This document shows, piece by piece, positions 56,301 through 63,803 of a stretch of DNA of 64,000 nt. The stretch's first letter is position 1; every line of letters starts with the position of its first letter. Position numbers and translations under genes: made by a program. The DNA is taken from the NCBI GenBank assembly GCA_016286165.1, contig JAEESE010000008.1, forward strand, positions 85,854 to 149,853, in the 5' to 3' direction. Source of the stretch: Bacteroidaceae bacterium. Lineage in GTDB: Bacteria; Bacteroidota; Bacteroidia; Bacteroidales; Bacteroidaceae. The notes under the pieces were generated by a model. The model saw only the letters and a list, made by a program, of their open reading frames with translations. It ran no database searches and was not told the DNA's origin.

Positions 56301-56944
56301 CAGTCGTAGGCCTGTCCGCTGGGCGCGCCCGGCACTTTGCTGCCCCACCAGAGGTGCACGCTAGGCGCCATGAATATCTCGGAGTCGGTGATGGCGAGCG
56401 TCGAAGTGCGTTGGAATTTCATCACCTCGAGGCGGTCGAGTGTGTTGCGGCCGTCGGGGCATGTAAGTTCGAAGCGATACCAGCCGTCGAAGGGCATCTC
56501 GGTGTCGGGCATGATTTCCATGGTCTGCTCTGCGGTGGTGGTGCGTTCTGATGTCGCTGAGGTCTCAAGGACTACTGTACCGGTGATGGGATGCACGATA
56601 CGCACGCCGAAGGTGACGTGCTTGCCCGACTTAGCCTTGAACACTGCGTCAGCCCGGACGTGGCCTTTTGGGAAATGGATGCCGTAGACGAGTACGGTGC
56701 CCTCGTCGTGCTTCCAGTCAATCCATGCCTTGGTCATCTGGTCGCCCACGGCCACGCCGTCGAGCTCGCGGTAGTGACGCGCAGGCCAGATGGTGTCTAT
56801 TTTGGCGTTCCAATTGACATCTCCAACGGCCCCGACAGCCTCACCCCCGGCCCCTCTCCCGTGGGAGAGGGGAGTGGTTACTTTTGCGGGTAGAACACAT
56901 GATATAAATATAATTAATGTGTAAAGCAGTGTCCTTTTCATCAC
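53399..56944 (-). CDS. Large secreted DUF3472 / F5-8 type C protein with T9SS sorting domain
   Basis: 1181 residues. Signal peptide about 1-20 (MMKRTLLYTLIIFISCVLPA). Residues ~23-36 (TTPLSHGRGAGGEA) come from a REP-like copy lying in the frame. A DUF5077-like sandwich (about 40-180) and DUF3472 (about 190-460, HLWWGSKVPGAPSGQAYDWT, then FLENFGNRGGNLMRRCYF) follow. An F5/8 type C (CBM32-like) module is at about 515-650 (VTSIELYQSRDSGYRARRMV, YFRIRFSQGYGTNLVVNEIY). Next come a helical stretch, a LYNLGAEKYLSIG module, a second discoidin-like part, helical repeats and a sorting domain (ALYDISGRRIATG ... GVYIRDGKKVAK). Substrate unknown. No other gene shares its operon for certain, though GH27 lies upstream on the same strand. 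Confidence 0.82.
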   Translation of the reverse strand: MMKRTLLYTLIIFISCVLPAKVTTPLSHGRGAGGEAVGAVGDVNWNAKIDTIWPARHYRELDGVAVGDQMTKAWIDWKHDEGTVLVYGIHFPKGHVRADAVFKAKSGKHVTFGVRIVHPITGTVVLETSATSERTTTAEQTMEIMPDTEMPFDGWYRFELTCPDGRNTLDRLEVMKFQRTSTLAITDSEIFMAPSVHLWWGSKVPGAPSGQAYDWTYLEALYPSGYRQPATYQMVIGTDVGYSGIQMPTHDDGSYGHSVLFSVWDEGDVEADRNLPDFMRAAAVDVGPGAYATRFGGEGTGSSIRFNDDNLWEFDHWIQFLLNERPENNLVTVTNADGTTTTKEYQSTLQSMWYKMAEDTEWRYIGTLRRAGNSRLTSGIYSFLENFGNRGGNLMRRCYFRNGAMRAAATGQWYALNHAGFGNTQNNGNRYSRFDFGHGVTELFDNAMYLETGGYMGTRDSADTYTPPQQGQMPWVDTIDVARLDRRIDQALTHNHAKTVRSMIEATRTVSDPSTWKVIGFSDEETSGEGDFGRAAQILDGSTTTYYHNKWKNGSVSFPHTFDFDAGTETTVTSIELYQSRDSGYRARRMVVYTSDNGTTWRGATTNLDIEDSDHPTIVLPEPITSRYFRIRFSQGYGTNLVVNEIYFKHEYRLADMLALAQRMIDESDQFGGYAPADLEALRAVYADGSCTDVESLRLAIDNVAESAQPLTYGVVAKAEHFTPLGVYQLHAPSGRGDLVAADNGLPTILASTISSALEAYREPTHVTNPLHNWMILHSEKYDDYYLYNLGAEKYLSIGATAGDITLSEIPTPLTIEPYNSGFVLANAGKYLTLAPAKEVPFGLNNSASSTGIFQLRANHYLKPDEDAVKRLTREAERTAHETGNPEYLFQLGLETYAKAFVAEPDLTSKLVRGAGNLTSNCNTTQQAAHDLAKIVDRNTATYYETWYSGINWPAERPYLQARLSAEVQAFCFTFTPSQHAQYGQPDIPQDIIVSASPTARNFLTVARLNNDFPQAVNETYTSPILFADGPMRNLRFQVMRTAGQREDGRVWAMSEFQVHTVAISQTLSPYYTRTNVHAAFDALQAQLQATRQLIADGTVTTDSLQALQEAIDRAEASLQEPDGIHEFGYGQEAMENGQGTMENALYDISGRRIATGKSANSQSTPTGVYIRDGKKVAKTR

Positions 56945-57053
56945 GGTAAGAGTTTATGTTGATACAATCTGTATTGTTAGATGCAATCTATATAGTCTCT
57001 TCTTGTTAGGTATATACTCCCCTCTCCCACGGGAGAGGGGCCGGGGGTGAGGC
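56838..57053. repeat. REP-like inverted doublet straddling the start of the DUF3472 gene
   Basis: Two identical 38-base copies, 56838-56875 and 57016-57053, in inverse orientation with heads (GCCTCACCCCCGGCCCC) outward and palindromes (CTCTCCCGTGGGAGAG) inward. The left copy is inside the coding sequence; the right copy is 23 bases after the GH27 stop. The start codon and any promoter of the DUF3472 gene lie between them. Confidence 0.85.
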
Positions 57054-57075
57054 CTTTGGGGGTGAGGCTCCCTTT

Positions 57076-59283
57076 TTATTTCACCTTAATATACTTGCAT
57101 CCGTGTGTAGGAATGACGCATTTGAGGTCAGCTGCGCTGAGTTCCTTCTGGCGCCATAGGTCGCGGATGGTCTTGCCTTGGTTGGCAGGCACTATGGTAG
57201 CTATGTCGAACGTCTTGTCCTCGGTACCGACGTTGAAGATGCCGATGGCCTGGCCGCCGTCGGAGAGCGGACGTACCCACACCTCTATGTCGCCGTCCTT
57301 GGAGACGCGGTCGGCCTGCTTGCCCAGGATGTCCTGGTTGATGGCATTGACCTCGTGGTTGCAGAGCAGACCTACGGTGAAGTCGTCCATCTGTGCTATG
57401 TCGCAGCCGATGAGCATGTTGGATGCCAGGAGCGTCCACAGCGTGATGTGTGTGTACTGCTCGTCGGGCGTCAGACGGCTGTCGCGCAGGTTGGAGCTCC
57501 AGCCTACCTTACCCACGATGAGCATGTCGGGATCGTTCCAGTGGCCGGGAGCGGCATAGGGGGCGAGGCCTGCCTGACGGCGGAAACCTATGTCATACAT
57601 CGAGCGCCATGTGTCGGTGATATCACCCGTGGTGCGCCAGCTGTTGGCATCCACGAACTTACCCCATTCCCATACGTTGGCCATGCCGTACTGGCAGAGG
57701 CTGTAGAAGATGTCGCGGGGCTGGTCGCGCAGGAACTTCTGCATGAGCAGGTAGGGACGGACATACGATGCCACGCCCTTGTCGCGCTCCTTGGCATGCT
57801 CGCGACCGTAGCCGCACCAGTCGTATTTCAGATAGTCGATGCCCCAGCTGTTGTAGCTCTCGGCATCCTGCAACTCATGGTCGATACTTCCGAGGTAGCC
57901 GCCGCAGGTGAAGTCGCCCGGCGAACTGTAGATACCGAACTTAAGGCCGCGCTCGTGGAGCCAGTCGCCCAGGGCTTTCATCGACGGGAATTTCTCGTTC
58001 ACGGCAATGGTGCCGTCGGGGTTACGCTTCTCGGCTTCCCAACCGTCGTCGATGTTCATGTAGCAGTAGCCATAGTCGGCCAAGCCCTTGTCGATGAGCG
58101 CCTGTGCCGACGACATCACCTTCTCCTGCGATACGCTCAGCGCCCAGCAGTTCCACGAGTTCCAACCCATGGGCGGCGTGAGGGCGATCATGCGGTCGCC
58201 TACCTTCAGCGTGAAGTCCTGCGATGCACGGCCCTTGGCATTCTCTGCCACTACGGTGAACTTGTAGTCGCCCGGACGACGGATGGTGCCGCTGAGCACG
58301 CCGTCGGCTTCTTTCAGCGTCAGACCTTCGGGCAGGTTAGCGCATGTGAACTTCATAGGACGCTCGCCCGATACGGGGAAGCGGTAGATGACGGGTGAGC
58401 CGGGACGCACGCCGAACAGCGGAGCGCCGTTGAAGCGCGGTGTGGCGGGTGCGGGAGGTGTGAGGATGTATTTCAGCGGCAGACGCTGTGTGATGGTCTT
58501 GCCCGTCTTGGAGTCGGTGTAAGTGGTTGTGAGCAAGCACGATTTGGCTTTGTCGTAAGGCACGCTCACGGTGACGTCCTTGTTCTGCTTCACGCTCATC
58601 TTCTTTGAGAGCTTCGAGAGCACGGCGCCGCTCTCGCGGTCGGTGACTACGACGTCGAGTTTACCGCTCTGCACCTGCGGGTAGGTGTTGCGCAGCTGTA
58701 CGTCGCAGTGTGCCTTGCCGTCATTCACGTCGGTGAAGTGCATTCTCAGGCCGTCCATGGCACTCGGCACGCGGATGGATAGCGGGCGCTCGAAGAGTCC
58801 GCCAGGCTCGCCTGCGTTGTAGACGCGTATGGCTATGACGTTGTCTTTATCCCAGAGTATGCCGCCCGACTTGACGTCTACGGTATAGCTGCGCACGGCA
58901 TTCCAGTTGGATTTGTAGCCCCCGGGGCTGTCGGGCATACCGCCCGTCTTGCCTATGAGGCGTCCGTTCAGGTAGCATTCGTCGGCATCGTCGGCCTTCG
59001 GCAGGTCGAAGACTACGAACTTCTGCTGCTCAGCGCCTTTGAGTATGGTGCTGGGAATGGTCAGGTGAACACGGTACCAGGCATAGCCGTTGTTGATGAC
59101 GTAGCCTTGGTCGTCCCAGTTCATTGTCATGTCGATGGTCTTCCAGTCGGCATCGTTGGTTTCGGGCTTTGCCCAACTCTTGTCGTCGCCTTGGTGGAAA
59201 CGAGCTTGTTTCACGCTCAGGTTCTGAGCCATTGCGCCTGTAGTCATCATGGCTACCAGCGCCATTGCAATAAGCTTTTTCAT
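57076..59283 (-). CDS. Alpha-galactosidase, GH27
   Basis: Secreted exo-enzyme removing alpha-linked galactose. 735 residues, signal peptide 1-19 (ending GAMA before Q). N-terminal GH2-like sugar-binding sandwich (about 25-160), a linker with Ig-like putative module (about 290-370, FNGAPLFGVRPGSPVIYRFP), then the GH27 barrel from about 375. It contains TPPMGWNSWNCW, YMNIDDGWEAEKRNPDG, the nucleophile Asp in YLKYDWCGYG, and the acid/base Asp in WRTTGDITDTW, with APGHWNDPDMLIVG. The C-terminal beta domain ends at residue 735. It may be an alpha-N-acetylgalactosaminidase by family, but the architecture is that of Bacteroidales alpha-galactosidases. Confidence 0.93.
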   Translation of the reverse strand: MKKLIAMALVAMMTTGAMAQNLSVKQARFHQGDDKSWAKPETNDADWKTIDMTMNWDDQGYVINNGYAWYRVHLTIPSTILKGAEQQKFVVFDLPKADDADECYLNGRLIGKTGGMPDSPGGYKSNWNAVRSYTVDVKSGGILWDKDNVIAIRVYNAGEPGGLFERPLSIRVPSAMDGLRMHFTDVNDGKAHCDVQLRNTYPQVQSGKLDVVVTDRESGAVLSKLSKKMSVKQNKDVTVSVPYDKAKSCLLTTTYTDSKTGKTITQRLPLKYILTPPAPATPRFNGAPLFGVRPGSPVIYRFPVSGERPMKFTCANLPEGLTLKEADGVLSGTIRRPGDYKFTVVAENAKGRASQDFTLKVGDRMIALTPPMGWNSWNCWALSVSQEKVMSSAQALIDKGLADYGYCYMNIDDGWEAEKRNPDGTIAVNEKFPSMKALGDWLHERGLKFGIYSSPGDFTCGGYLGSIDHELQDAESYNSWGIDYLKYDWCGYGREHAKERDKGVASYVRPYLLMQKFLRDQPRDIFYSLCQYGMANVWEWGKFVDANSWRTTGDITDTWRSMYDIGFRRQAGLAPYAAPGHWNDPDMLIVGKVGWSSNLRDSRLTPDEQYTHITLWTLLASNMLIGCDIAQMDDFTVGLLCNHEVNAINQDILGKQADRVSKDGDIEVWVRPLSDGGQAIGIFNVGTEDKTFDIATIVPANQGKTIRDLWRQKELSAADLKCVIPTHGCKYIKVK

Positions 59284-59353
59284 GTCGGGGTTGTAAGTTA
59301 AGATAGTTTAGAAGATAGTTTAGAAGATATTTTTTTGAAGTTGTTTTTTTTGA

Positions 59354-59513
59354 AGTTAAAGGAGTTAAAGGAGTTAAAGGAGTTAAAGGAGTTAAGACGT
59401 TACCTTCAAGAATAGTATCAAGTCATTTTCAAGCTTATCAGGAGTCTCGAAGTGGAAGCTAAAGCCAAGACATTCGTCTTTAACTTCTTTAACTCCTTTA
59501 ACTTCTTTAACTC
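59354..59513. repeat. Inverted arrays of a 9-bp repeat
   Basis: AGTTAAAGG runs four-plus times from 59354 to 59396. The complementary CTTTAACT(T/C) runs four times from 59478 to 59513. About 80 bases of unique DNA lie between. The pair could fold into one long hairpin in the gap between the GH27 and M18 genes (259 bases). It leaves no space for a gene. Confidence 0.7.
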
Positions 59514-59542
59514 CCTCACGAGCGAAGCGAGTCTGCAAAAGC

Positions 59543-60877
59543 CTAATGAGCATAGAACTCCGTGAATGCCCGAACAGCGTATTCGTGATCTGCCACGGCA
59601 CCCGTTTCGCGACAGCTGTGCATGGCCAGTATGGGATTGCCCATATCCACGCCGCGCAGAGGCAGCGATGAGGCCAGGATATTGCCCAGGGTGCTGCCGC
59701 CGGCCACGTCGCTGTGGTTGACGAAGCGCTGGCAGGGCACGTCGGCCTGCCGACATATCTCGGCGAAGACGGCTGCCGAGGAGGCGTCGCTGGCATATTT
59801 CTGTGCCGCGTTGAACTTGATGACGGGGCCGCCGCCGAGCATCGGATGGTTCGTGGGGTCGTATTTGTCGCTGTAGTTGGGGTGCCAGGCGTGGGCGTTG
59901 TCGGCCGACACCATGAAGGCACGCTCCACAGCTTGATAGAAGGCTTCCATGCCCGAGCCGCTTTCACCTTTGCCGCCACCGCTCTGGGCTATGGCAATAC
60001 GCTGGAGCAGCGATGCCAGGAATGGGCTGGCGGCGCCCTGCTTGGTCTGCGAGCCCGTCTCTTCGTTGTCGAAGATGGCAAGCACGTTGGTGGTTGCGGG
60101 CGGGCATTTCATATTCGACGTTGCGAGCATGGCTTCGAGGCCGGCATAGCACATCGAGAGGTCGTCGAGACGGCCCGAGGATATGAACTCATCATGCGCG
60201 CCGAAGGTGCAGGCGGGCTGGGCATCGGCCAGATAGAGGTCGAAGTCGAGGATATCGTCGGCCGTGGCCTTGCGCTGGCGGTTCACCTCTTCCAGTATGA
60301 TGTTCAAGAGCATATTGCCGCGCTCAAGCTCGTCGGTGATGAGGCCGAGGATAGGCAGCATATCCTTCTGCTTGCTCAGCTTCACACCGTCGTTGACCTG
60401 ACGGTTGAAATGTATGGCCAGGTTGCTGATTTGCAGCAGCGGACGGCCTACGTGTATGAGCACCGTCTCGGGCGTGAAAGCGTCGGCACCGCGCAGGATT
60501 ACGCGGCCTGCTATGGTCAGCGGACGGTCGAACCATGTCGACATAATCGGGCCGCCGTACACCTCGGTGTTCAGTTTGGCGATACGCCCTTCGCATGTTA
60601 TCTCGGCATTAGGCTTGATGCGGAAGGTGGGCGAGTCGGCGTGGGCGCATAGCAGGTGGAAACCGCCTTGTGCCAGGGGCTGCATGCCTATGTGGAAAGC
60701 GAAGACCGATGAGTCGTTCTTCGTGGCATAGAGCTTGTCGCCGGTTGCCACGCTGCCCAGCGGCTTCTGCACGTCGAAGCGGCGGTATCCAGCTGCTTCG
60801 AGCTCTGCGATGATGTTCTTTACTGCAAAGAAATTGACGGGCGATGCGTCGAGGAATTTTAGTAAACGGGATAGCAT
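59543..60877 (-). CDS. apeB: M18 family aminopeptidase (aspartyl aminopeptidase type)
   Basis: Cytosolic dodecameric metallo-aminopeptidase cleaving acidic N-terminal residues. 444 residues: CAHADSPTFRIKP (first metal His), EVYGGPIMSTWFDRPL, HDEFISSGRLDDLSMCYA (metal Asp), FDNEETGSQTKQGA (catalytic Glu pair), SADNAHAWHPNYSDKYDPTN and the C-terminal HSDVAGGSTLGN. All typical M18 motifs are present and length is normal. No signal peptide. The gene symbol follows the general family name; substrate preference is inferred. Confidence 0.93.
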   Translation of the reverse strand: MLSRLLKFLDASPVNFFAVKNIIAELEAAGYRRFDVQKPLGSVATGDKLYATKNDSSVFAFHIGMQPLAQGGFHLLCAHADSPTFRIKPNAEITCEGRIAKLNTEVYGGPIMSTWFDRPLTIAGRVILRGADAFTPETVLIHVGRPLLQISNLAIHFNRQVNDGVKLSKQKDMLPILGLITDELERGNMLLNIILEEVNRQRKATADDILDFDLYLADAQPACTFGAHDEFISSGRLDDLSMCYAGLEAMLATSNMKCPPATTNVLAIFDNEETGSQTKQGAASPFLASLLQRIAIAQSGGGKGESGSGMEAFYQAVERAFMVSADNAHAWHPNYSDKYDPTNHPMLGGGPVIKFNAAQKYASDASSAAVFAEICRQADVPCQRFVNHSDVAGGSTLGNILASSLPLRGVDMGNPILAMHSCRETGAVADHEYAVRAFTEFYAH

Positions 60878-60886
60878 GGGGGAGGG

Positions 60887-60970
60887 TATAGTTTAGAGTT
60901 TATAGTTTAGAGTTTAGAGTTGGTAGTTTAGAGTTTATAGTTTAGAGTTTATAGTTTATAGTTTATAGTT
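60887..60970. repeat. Period-7 AGTTTA(G/T) tandem repeat
   Basis: About twelve units of AGTTTAG or AGTTTAT in the 161-base gap between rmuC and the M18 gene, followed by the single REP-like copy. Confidence 0.75.
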
Positions 60971-61001
60971 AATTGTTAATTAGTTAGTATCTCGAGGACC
61001 T

Positions 61002-61041
61002 GAGCTCCCCTCCCTTGGGGAGGGGTTGGGAGTGGGCCTCA
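61002..61041. repeat. Single REP-like palindrome overlapping the rmuC stop codon
   Basis: On the minus strand the head GAGGCCCACTCCCAACC is followed by palindrome CCTCCCCAAGGGAGGGG. The first bases of the head coincide with the rmuC stop codon (61041-61039). It may serve as a terminator. No inverse partner was found nearby. Confidence 0.6.
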
Positions 61042-62442
61042 CTTTTCATCAATCTCCGGTAGGGGATTCTTTGCGGACTGTTTGGCGCCGAGTTTCTGCA
61101 GCTTGCTGCAGGTCTGCAGGATGCTCTGTCCTGAGGGCTGGAGCTTGCGCTCCCCCTCTTTATATGCTTCCTGCGCCTTGGCGAGCGAGCTGCCGATGAC
61201 TTTATATTTATCCATGAACTGCCCTACGCGGTTCATCATCTCTTCTGCCAGGGCAAACACCTTCTGGTGGTTCTCCGCCTGTCGTATCTGCATCCAGGTG
61301 AGGCTGATGATGCGCAGGGCGGCGAAGAGCGTCTGCTCGTCGGCGATATACACATTCTGGTCCATGGCCCAGCGCCAGAGAGTGGGCTGCGCGCCGAGGG
61401 CTGTCCACAGGGCCCCGGTGTTAGGCACAAACATAATCACATAGTCCATCCGCACCTTAGGCGGCTGGATATATGAGCTGTAGTCCTTCTTCGACAGGTT
61501 CTTCACCTGCTCCCTGATGCTGGCTATGTGCTGCGCCAGCGCCTGGTTGCGCTCGGCATCGGTCTGTGCGTTGACATAGTCCATGTAGGCAGCGAGCGAC
61601 ACCTTCGAATCGATAACCACCTCGCGCTGCTGGTCCAGGTGCAGGATTATGTCGGGACGCATGTAGCTGCCGTCGTCGTTGTACACCACGTTGCCGGCGG
61701 CGTCGCGTATGGTAGGCTGCACATCGTAGTGTATGCCGCGTGTGAGGCCCTGGCTCTCGAGCAGCTCGTCGAGCACCGTCTCGCCCCATAGCCCTTGCAC
61801 ATTATTACTCTTGCGGAACACGCGCGTGAGCTCGTCGGTGCTGCGACGCGCCTCTTCGCTCGACTTCATCATCTGCTCTATGATGGTCTTGATGGCTCCG
61901 CTGTCCTCGCTCTGCTGGTTCTTGTTCTCGGCCAGCGTGCGCTTCAGCTCCTCGATATTCTCCTTGAGCGGATTCACGATGCCCCCTATGCTTGTGCCCG
62001 AGGCCTCGGTGAACTCTTTCTGCCGCTGGCGCAACATCTCATTGGTGGCGTCCTTCATCTGTGCCGTCACACGTTCTATCGTCTCGTCGAAACGCGCCTG
62101 CTGTGCAGCTATGGCTTCGGCATGCCGCCGCTCCTGAGCCTCGAGGGCTATGCGGGCGGCCTGCTCGCGGTTCTCCAGGGCCTCGCGGCTGTTCTGCTGT
62201 TCGTTGTCCAGTTGGGTGGTGAGCACCTCGGCGCGTATGGCCAGCTGCTGACGGGCTTCGTTGAGCTCTGCTACGGTTTTCTCCAGCTCGCTTATGGTTT
62301 GCTGAAACTGAACGCCCTCGGCGGTGCGCTCGTCAAGGATAGTGCGGGCCACGTTAAGTTTGCCGCGCATCACGAGCCAGACTATTACGGCTCCTATGGC
62401 AAAGGCGAATAGCACGAGAAGTATGATGTATACGGGTGGCAT
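61039..62442 (-). CDS. rmuC: DNA recombination protein RmuC
   Basis: RmuC limits inversions at short inverted repeats and has a PD-(D/E)XK nuclease-like core. 467 residues from the ATG at 62442 (MPPVYIILLVLFAFAIGAVI gives the membrane anchor 3-25); upstream in-frame residues overlap the neighbour's end and are rejected. Residues ~30-185 are coiled coil. Residues ~190-440 are the RmuC domain, with GLWGETVLDELLESQGLTRG, RPDIILHLDQQREVVIDSKV (the likely Asp/Glu/Lys catalytic line) and FVPNTGALWTAL. It lies 35 bases after the CE15-like gene, on the same strand. Confidence 0.93.
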   Translation of the reverse strand: MPPVYIILLVLFAFAIGAVIVWLVMRGKLNVARTILDERTAEGVQFQQTISELEKTVAELNEARQQLAIRAEVLTTQLDNEQQNSREALENREQAARIALEAQERRHAEAIAAQQARFDETIERVTAQMKDATNEMLRQRQKEFTEASGTSIGGIVNPLKENIEELKRTLAENKNQQSEDSGAIKTIIEQMMKSSEEARRSTDELTRVFRKSNNVQGLWGETVLDELLESQGLTRGIHYDVQPTIRDAAGNVVYNDDGSYMRPDIILHLDQQREVVIDSKVSLAAYMDYVNAQTDAERNQALAQHIASIREQVKNLSKKDYSSYIQPPKVRMDYVIMFVPNTGALWTALGAQPTLWRWAMDQNVYIADEQTLFAALRIISLTWMQIRQAENHQKVFALAEEMMNRVGQFMDKYKVIGSSLAKAQEAYKEGERKLQPSGQSILQTCSKLQKLGAKQSAKNPLPEIDEK

Positions 62443-62477
62443 GGTTTTATAATCTTTTACAATGTTCTTGTTTTTTT

Positions 62478-63761
62478 TCAATGACCTGCATGCCGGCCGT
62501 AGCCGAACACGCTGTCGCAGTAGTCCATGTATTGAAGCCAATCGTAGTCGGTCACGTCATGGCGCCCGGCACGGATATGGTAGGCTATGTCATTGTGGAT
62601 AGGCTGGTGTATGGCGGGCATCGAGGGTGATGGCAGACCGCGCAGACCATAGAGGGCGTAGACGGGCGAGGCATAGTAGGCGGCAAGGTATTCGCCGCGC
62701 GGATCGGACCACTGGTCGCCTTCGGCACTCGCCACGTACAGATGGCGGGGCGCTACGAGGGCGAGCAGTTGGTGCTGGTCAAACGGCAGCTCCTGTTCGC
62801 GGCCTGAATACCGCGTGAACGCCGGACAGAACCAATGAGGGAAAGAAGAGGTGATGCGCCCCACGCGCTCGCCGAACTCACGCTTCGACAGCGCCGCGCC
62901 GCCACAGCCCGACTCATTCGAGATGACCACCTCGAAACGCGTGTCCTGCGCTCCCGCCCATAGCGCTGCCTTGCCTTGACGCGAATGGCCTATGATGGCG
63001 AGCTTATGGGCGTCGGCCCACCGCTGACGGCATACCCAGTCGGCTATGCGGCTGCTGCCCCAGGCCCAGGCGCCGAGGGCTTGCCAGCGGGCGTCGCCGT
63101 CGGTGTTTTCGGGGAAGAGCGTGAGGACGCTCTGACGCGCGCCGTCGGCATTATCCGGAAAGATATCGTTGTAGCACATCGTCACCACGGCGTAACCGCG
63201 CTCGATAATCATGCTGAGGGGCCAGCGCGACATACCGCGGGCGCGCTGCAGCAAGGCGTCGTCGATGTTGAGGCGCTCGAAGAAAGGCGAGAACCGCACG
63301 GCGGGATCGTCGGTGATAGCATGATTGCCGGGGAAGTTGTAGCCTATGAACACAGGCACGCGGCTCCTCTGTTTCTGCTGCGGACCGCTGAGATGATTAG
63401 GGATATAAACCAGGGCAAGAGCCTTCACCTCGCGCCCTTGACCGCTGAATGTGAACAGCACCTGCTGCTGCGTCGCCTTGCCGTTCAGCGCCTGGCGGTT
63501 CTCGGCAACCACCTCATACCTAACCTTAACCTTCGCTTTAGGCGTGCGCCCGTATTCGCCGTCCGCCATTATGCGCATCAGCTCCGGGCGGCGGCGACGC
63601 TCCCATTGGCGCACTGTGGTCACCGTGGTGCCGTCCTCGCAGGTGAGGAGTTCCGGCAGCGTGTATTTCGGCACGCGAGCCTCGTCGTAGTTCGCTTCAG
63701 GTTGCTGGGCATAAATGCCTGTTGTCACCATGATTAGCAGCAGCAATAAGGTCCTTTTCAT
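62478..63761 (-). CDS. Secreted CE15-like glucuronoyl esterase
   Basis: Alpha/beta hydrolase predicted to cleave ester bonds between glucuronoxylan and lignin or other alcohols. 427 residues, signal peptide 1-18 (cleavage after IYA). The nucleophile Ser lies in GHSRQGKAALWAGAQ, the bacterial variant of the CE15 GCSRxGK motif. The acid Glu is in VISNESGCGGAALSKR and the His in RAGRHDVTDYDWLQY. These three agree with the bacterial CE15 triad. Length is typical. A TAACTTTG box at 63803-63796 lies 35 bases upstream. It is 35 bases from rmuC and may be co-transcribed with it, though the functions are unrelated. Confidence 0.88.
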   Translation of the reverse strand: MKRTLLLLLIMVTTGIYAQQPEANYDEARVPKYTLPELLTCEDGTTVTTVRQWERRRRPELMRIMADGEYGRTPKAKVKVRYEVVAENRQALNGKATQQQVLFTFSGQGREVKALALVYIPNHLSGPQQKQRSRVPVFIGYNFPGNHAITDDPAVRFSPFFERLNIDDALLQRARGMSRWPLSMIIERGYAVVTMCYNDIFPDNADGARQSVLTLFPENTDGDARWQALGAWAWGSSRIADWVCRQRWADAHKLAIIGHSRQGKAALWAGAQDTRFEVVISNESGCGGAALSKREFGERVGRITSSFPHWFCPAFTRYSGREQELPFDQHQLLALVAPRHLYVASAEGDQWSDPRGEYLAAYYASPVYALYGLRGLPSPSMPAIHQPIHNDIAYHIRAGRHDVTDYDWLQYMDYCDSVFGYGRHAGH

Positions 63762-63795
63762 AGCGTTGAGACGTTAGTATGGGTTTATTTGACGG

Positions 63796-63803
63796 CAAAG
63801 TTA
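63796..63803 (-). promoter_or_regulatory. Candidate -7 box for the CE15-like gene
   Basis: TAACTTTG on the minus strand, 35 bases before the ATG. No TTTG at 19-21 bases. Beyond it, 63804-64000 contains a plus-strand TATCTTTG (63847-63854) and short AATTCGT repeats near 63950-63980, but no gene. Confidence 0.4.

Noticed and set aside
57178..58398. 406-codon plus-strand frame opposite the GH27 gene
   Set aside because: Shadow of the alpha-galactosidase; no recognisable protein features.
59392..59979. 195-codon minus-strand frame overlapping the M18 gene
   Set aside because: The upper part is an out-of-frame shadow of the peptidase; only the last ~27 codons look protein-like, reported as part of a repeat element.
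51002..63761. A canonical polysaccharide utilisation locus
   Set aside because: Carbohydrate-active genes are present but there is no SusC/SusD pair or hybrid regulator, and unrelated genes are mixed in.
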